From assembly GCA_015065085.1 (NCBI GenBank), contig SVQW01000001.1, positions 354,258 through 418,257 of the forward strand: 64,000 nt of DNA. The letters run 5' to 3'. The notes beneath the pieces are model-generated. The model was not told the DNA's origin and made no database searches. It worked only from the letters and a program-made list of their open reading frames with translations. A program made the position numbers and the translations under genes. Origin of the DNA: Oscillospiraceae bacterium. GTDB taxonomy: Bacteria; Bacillota; Clostridia; Oscillospirales; SIG627. Below are positions 60,372-64,000 of this stretch, piece after piece (position 1 is the first letter of the stretch; every line of letters begins with the position of its first letter).

Positions 60372-61302
60372 CGTAATCAAACATCTCTGTAGAAAGGTAT
60401 CTGTCACCTGCATCGGCTAAAAGTACAACAATTGTTTTATTCTCAAATTCCTTACGACGCGCAACTTCTATACCGGCCTGCAGAGCAGCACCGGACGAGA
60501 TACCGACTAAAATCCCCTCTGTCGCGCCTACCATTCGCCCAATCTTGAGTGCCTGCTCATCGTCCACAGTTATAATTTCATCATAAACTGATGTATCCAG
60601 TGTTTCCGGGATGAACCCTGCGCCTATACCCTGTATTTTATGTGGGCCTGCCACTCCCTCGGACAAAAAGGGAGATGCAGAGGGTTCAACCGCTACAATT
60701 TTGATATTGGGGATTTTCTCTTTCAGGTATTTTGCTGTGCCACTTATAGTTCCTCCGGTTCCGACAGCTGAAATAAAACAATCAACATTTCCGTCAGTGT
60801 CACTGTAAATTTCAGGGCCGGTTGTATCATAATGTGCCTTAGGATTATTTGGATTGCTGAACTGCCCGGCGACAAGAGCGTCAGGAATAGTTTCACTTAG
60901 TTCCTGTGCTTTTTCAATAGCACCTTTCATGCCGGATGCACCATCTGTTAAAACAAGTTCCGCTCCATACGCTTTCATAAGCTTTCTTCTTTCAACAGAC
61001 ATGGTCTCGGGCATAACAATTATAGTGCGGTAACCGCGAGAAGTGGCAATAGCTGCAAGTCCAATACCCGTATTGCCGGAAGTGGGTTCAATAATGACAG
61101 AATCTTTTTTTAAAATGCCGCGCTTTTCAGCATCATCCAGCATTGCTTTTGCAACACGGTCTTTTACCGAGCCGGCGGGATTAAAATATTCCAGTTTTGC
61201 CAATAAGTTCGCTTTAAGATTATATTTCTTTTCTATATTTTTAAATCTGATAATGGGGGTATTACCCACAAGCTGATCGATTGAAGTATATATTTTTGAC
61301 AT
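60364..61302 (-). CDS. cysK: Cysteine synthase (O-acetylserine thiol-lyase)
   Basis: 312 residues, typical length. PLP Lys47 lies in FNPAGSVKDRVA; IEPTSGNTGIGLAAIA binds the substrate carboxylate, FISAVGTGGTISG the phosphate of PLP, and GISSGAALQAG the cofactor ring. It makes L-cysteine from O-acetylserine and sulfide. AAAGGAGG precedes the ATG. No cysE or T-box/S-box leader is visible in the 60-bp leader, so constitutive expression is plausible. The acetyltransferase gene overlaps its end. Confidence 0.95.
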   Translation of the reverse strand: MSKIYTSIDQLVGNTPIIRFKNIEKKYNLKANLLAKLEYFNPAGSVKDRVAKAMLDDAEKRGILKKDSVIIEPTSGNTGIGLAAIATSRGYRTIIVMPETMSVERRKLMKAYGAELVLTDGASGMKGAIEKAQELSETIPDALVAGQFSNPNNPKAHYDTTGPEIYSDTDGNVDCFISAVGTGGTISGTAKYLKEKIPNIKIVAVEPSASPFLSEGVAGPHKIQGIGAGFIPETLDTSVYDEIITVDDEQALKIGRMVGATEGILVGISSGAALQAGIEVARRKEFENKTIVVLLADAGDRYLSTEMFDYDE

Positions 61303-61322
61303 AATAACCTCCTTTTTTTACA

Positions 61323-61351
61323 ATTATACACTTATTTTTAAACATTGTCAA
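61323..61351 (-). promoter_or_regulatory. Consensus promoter of cysK
   Basis: Minus strand TTGACA (61346-61351), 17 bp, TATAAT (61323-61328). Confidence 0.85.
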
Positions 61352-61372
61352 TGATAATATCCAAATAATATG

Positions 61373-61409
61373 TAAAGACAGCTTGCCGTTTATAGGCAAG
61401 CTGTCTTTA
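61373..61409 (-). terminator. Hairpin overlapping the stop codon of the SLH gene
   Basis: 15-bp perfect arms TAAAGACAGCTTGCC / GGCAAGCTGTCTTTA; the stop codon lies in the 7-base loop. The sequence after it on the minus strand (CATATTATTT) is a poor T-tract. Confidence 0.6.
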
Positions 61410-64000
61410 CATCAACTGTTACAAACACGCCGTCACCACATTCAAGATCGAGTGTGTAGTAGCCATCAACAGCGGTTAGGACAGTAGGGACTCCGCGGTA
61501 ATACGATACAACTTCTCCTGCTGAATCGTCAAGCTTGAACTTAACAACCGAGGATTTGTTACCGCTAAACTCTGTCATATTCACAACGGTGAATGCATTT
61601 GTACCGTCAACGTCTTTTACAAAATAGCCGAAAAGTAATGGGTTATCGCATTGTATATCGCTGAAAACGGTCTTGGTCTTATCGTACTCCGTACCGTCAC
61701 TCATAAGAAGATACGGAACGGTTTCCGAAGCGTTATGAGTAAACGCACCGAGATTCCTGTACGTAATGTAGACATCAGAAATTGCATTCAACTCTTTGAA
61801 AACTTTTTGACAATCGTAGTATGATTGATTTACTTTTCGAGTGGGTATATCGATCATTGAGGGGTAGGCAAGATTTCCGGACGTATAACTCCAAAGCAAT
61901 ATGCCTGTCGCACCGAAAGACAGCATAGAATACGCCTGCCAACGGAATTCCGCTTCGTTGGGTGTTCTTTTGGTGGAAGTCCAAGCATGTGTTTGTATAC
62001 AGCACCAGAATTCAGCATTGTTTTCACGTGCAACCGTTGCGATTTGATTAATGCTTTCGACGTAATCTCTGTAAGTATGCTTATGTGCATTATCTTTTAT
62101 ACCGTCTAACCAGTTAAGAGGGTAAATATCTGTACAGATGTACGAAGCACCGCTTGTTTCAAACCAGGTCTGGCAGTACTTCCTGTAAAGATCGGGATCC
62201 GGGTCGTAATAATCTATCTTATCTGCACCTGCATTGTATTTGAGCTGTGCCGCATTTGCATACATCGGAAGCAGGTTTACAAAAGCCTTTTTGTTGGGAA
62301 AACGCTTATTATACTCCTTAATCGCATCACCAATCCACGGCATTTCAAACGTACCGGGTTCATCGATAAAATAGTGACCGCCAAAAGAGGGATGCTCGGC
62401 ATATTCGGCGATAAGTGTATCGAGGTCAACGGGTGTATATTGCTTGTATACATATCCGTTTTCATCAAGTTTTGTTTTTCCGTTTTCAATTACCGGTGTT
62501 CCTGCAAGCGGATAGTCCTGCATCATGATCTCAATGCCGTATTTGTCGCATAAGTCCCATACGATCTCATTGTTAACTCCGCTTCCGCTGCATATAAGGT
62601 TAACCCCCAACTCTTTCAAGCGATCGACCTCTTCTTTTTCACTGAAGGCGAAGCCCCACACACCTAATCTTAAACGTTTTTTGGTTATTTCTTCATTTGT
62701 AAACTTACTGTCTATAATAGCAGAACCGGTGAGTGATTTTATAAGATTTTTGAATATAACTGATACTTCAGCCCTGGTGAGGATACCGTTAGGGTCGAAT
62801 TGCGTATCGTTTATACCTTCAATAATACCCCATCTTTGCAGCTTATTCAATGATGCTTCAAAGCCATCCGGGCAGTGTTCATCAATATCAGTAAACTCGG
62901 AAGTGTCATTATAAAACAGGTGGTTAAATCCATAAACAGAAGCATAATTAGAAATCGCAGTGACTGTTTCTGCTCGCGTTATAGGTTCCTCAGGCATAAA
63001 AGAGTTATTTTCACGTAAACTGATTATATTATTATTCAGAGCCCATACGGCATACGGCGCGTAATACGTTGTGTTGTCAACATCCGGAATGGTCACGTTC
63101 GTAAAATCGTTGGTTGTGTTGTCAATGCCATGCATGCGTCCCAGTGCCGCAACAAACATGCCACGCGTGAGAGGCATATCGGGAGCGAATTTATCACACG
63201 ATGTTCCCAATAGAATATCGCGCCGGGCAACATAATTTATTTGGCTTTCGGCCCAATGGTCGCTGATATCCGAAAAAGTACGTGTATTATTACCAATTGT
63301 GTATATACCGGGCTTTTGAGATACGAATCTGGCAAAACCGGCAGAGTTTACATCTGATAAAGCAACAACGGAGTTGCATCCTGAATTGTCGGTATATATA
63401 ACCAACTGCTCATTTCCTTCTCCGAGCGATGATGCGGAAGAAAGCATATAATTACTTTTGCTGTAGCCTTCGCTCAAAGTTCCGCCGGGAATATAAACAC
63501 GCTGATAAGCATCTTTGAAAACAGCAGGCTGTGAGTAATCCGGAGTGTCAACTGCAGCATTCAGATATTCCAAAGCTTCTGCCTCGGATCGGAAAAAACC
63601 TGCTCTGGAAATATAAATCACGGCATCGCCGTAGCTGGGGTTGAGCAAATCCAAACGAACGGATGTTATATTACCGGTCCATGTATTGGGAAATCGTTTT
63701 TTGTTATTGACAATAATGTTCTCCCACTCGCCGTCGGTTTTGTAGTTGAAATTGGAAAAATCGCTGTCGGCAAAATCAAAAATATCAACGTCGTTCTTGA
63801 AAAACATACCACCTGTCTTCTTGGTAGAAATATTTTTGACACGTATACCGAAAAACTTGAATTCATCGGCAGAAAAACAGTCTTCTTCGGTGAATTGACT
63901 TGTTAAAGTCATATCTGTGGAAGAAGCGATTATTCCGCAAAGGCCATGCTCTCTGAAAAAAGATCCTTGACCTATGTGCCACTTCGAAGATATGTTCGTA
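61390..64000 (-). CDS. S-layer-homology protein with TIM-barrel glycosidase-like domain, 5' end outside window
   Basis: The frame is open to the window end, so the true start is missing; numbering here is from the ATG at 63912, an internal Met. Residues 1-205 are beta-rich. Three SLH repeats follow at about 213-262 (FSDISDHWAESQINYVARRD, then PDMPLTRGMFVAALGR), 276-325 and 340-392 (each with a T-R-A/G-E-type end). From about 414 to 740 a barrel starts (RLGVWGFAF, IEIMMQDY, GGHYFIDEP with Glu518, YICTDIYPLNW, WCCIQTHAW), ending in a small beta domain. SLH domains bind pyruvylated wall polymer made by CsaB, so this is a surface enzyme, presumably acting on glycans. SLH repeats in the middle, not at an end, are unusual. 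Confidence 0.8.
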   Translation of the reverse strand, partial: TNISSKWHIGQGSFFREHGLCGIIASSTDMTLTSQFTEEDCFSADEFKFFGIRVKNISTKKTGGMFFKNDVDIFDFADSDFSNFNYKTDGEWENIIVNNKKRFPNTWTGNITSVRLDLLNPSYGDAVIYISRAGFFRSEAEALEYLNAAVDTPDYSQPAVFKDAYQRVYIPGGTLSEGYSKSNYMLSSASSLGEGNEQLVIYTDNSGCNSVVALSDVNSAGFARFVSQKPGIYTIGNNTRTFSDISDHWAESQINYVARRDILLGTSCDKFAPDMPLTRGMFVAALGRMHGIDNTTNDFTNVTIPDVDNTTYYAPYAVWALNNNIISLRENNSFMPEEPITRAETVTAISNYASVYGFNHLFYNDTSEFTDIDEHCPDGFEASLNKLQRWGIIEGINDTQFDPNGILTRAEVSVIFKNLIKSLTGSAIIDSKFTNEEITKKRLRLGVWGFAFSEKEEVDRLKELGVNLICSGSGVNNEIVWDLCDKYGIEIMMQDYPLAGTPVIENGKTKLDENGYVYKQYTPVDLDTLIAEYAEHPSFGGHYFIDEPGTFEMPWIGDAIKEYNKRFPNKKAFVNLLPMYANAAQLKYNAGADKIDYYDPDPDLYRKYCQTWFETSGASYICTDIYPLNWLDGIKDNAHKHTYRDYVESINQIATVARENNAEFWCCIQTHAWTSTKRTPNEAEFRWQAYSMLSFGATGILLWSYTSGNLAYPSMIDIPTRKVNQSYYDCQKVFKELNAISDVYITYRNLGAFTHNASETVPYLLMSDGTEYDKTKTVFSDIQCDNPLLFGYFVKDVDGTNAFTVVNMTEFSGNKSSVVKFKLDDSAGEVVSYYRGVPTVLTAVDGYYTLDLECGDGVFVTVDVKTACL

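Overview
The window looks like a chromosomal segment of an anaerobic Gram-positive member of the Clostridia, probably an Oscillospirales/Ruminococcaceae-type gut organism. The main signs are TTGACA/TATAAT promoters with GGAGG ribosome sites, a CIRCE operator in front of groES-groEL, a Na+-pumping biotin decarboxylase operon, a clostridial glycogen operon with paired glgC and glgD, a CsaB-type pyruvyl transferase and an S-layer-homology (SLH) protein. Species cannot be read from the sequence.

Layout. 1-6.5 kb: a 5'-truncated carbohydrate-enzyme-like gene, a YbhJ-type aconitase homologue and a TIM-barrel glycosidase-like gene. 6.5-11.8 kb: a zinc-ribbon membrane protein, an HD phosphohydrolase, a formate/nitrite-type channel, tRNA-Thr(CGT), a 1.7-kb islet bounded by a perfect 52-bp repeat of the tRNA 3' end and carrying only a membrane-linked XRE regulator, then an NhaC antiporter. 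11.8-14.7 kb: an AraC regulator divergent from two Gfo/Idh/MocA oxidoreductases. 14.8-22.5 kb: a visibly A+T-rich island with a large serine recombinase, a stand-alone Recombinase-domain protein, a KilA-N protein and four cargo genes (DUF5677-like, TIR-like, a two-helix membrane protein and an unknown). This is the best candidate for an undescribed, possibly anti-phage, system.

22.5-31.1 kb: an esterase, an exonuclease, an AraC regulator, an S51 peptidase, and a five-gene operon with two different carboxyltransferases, a biotin carrier and the beta/gamma Na+ pump subunits. 31.2-34.5 kb: a HAD phosphatase, a glycosyltransferase-CsaB fusion and ruvX. 34.5-35.1 kb is decayed-looking non-coding DNA. 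35.1-38.0 kb (minus): MATE transporter, patatin and HAD. 38.1-48.0 kb (minus): glgB-glgC-glgD-glgA-glgP-GH13, a nearly complete glycogen cycle with overlapping genes. 48.2-50.2 kb: groES-groEL. 50.6-61.3 kb: deacetylase plus an M24-fold protein with an eroded metal site, pfkA plus a small protein, a sugar isomerase-like protein, a GH78-like enzyme, an exported protein, a GNAT protein and cysK. 61.4-64 kb: an SLH protein running off the window end.

How it fits together: plant- or host-glycan breakdown (GH-like genes, isomerase, dehydrogenases) feeds glycolysis (pfkA) and glycogen storage; the decarboxylase operon couples decarboxylation or transcarboxylation to a sodium gradient that NhaC could also use or dissipate; CsaB would pyruvylate the wall polymer to which SLH proteins such as the last gene bind. 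These functional links are inference from family knowledge and gene content.
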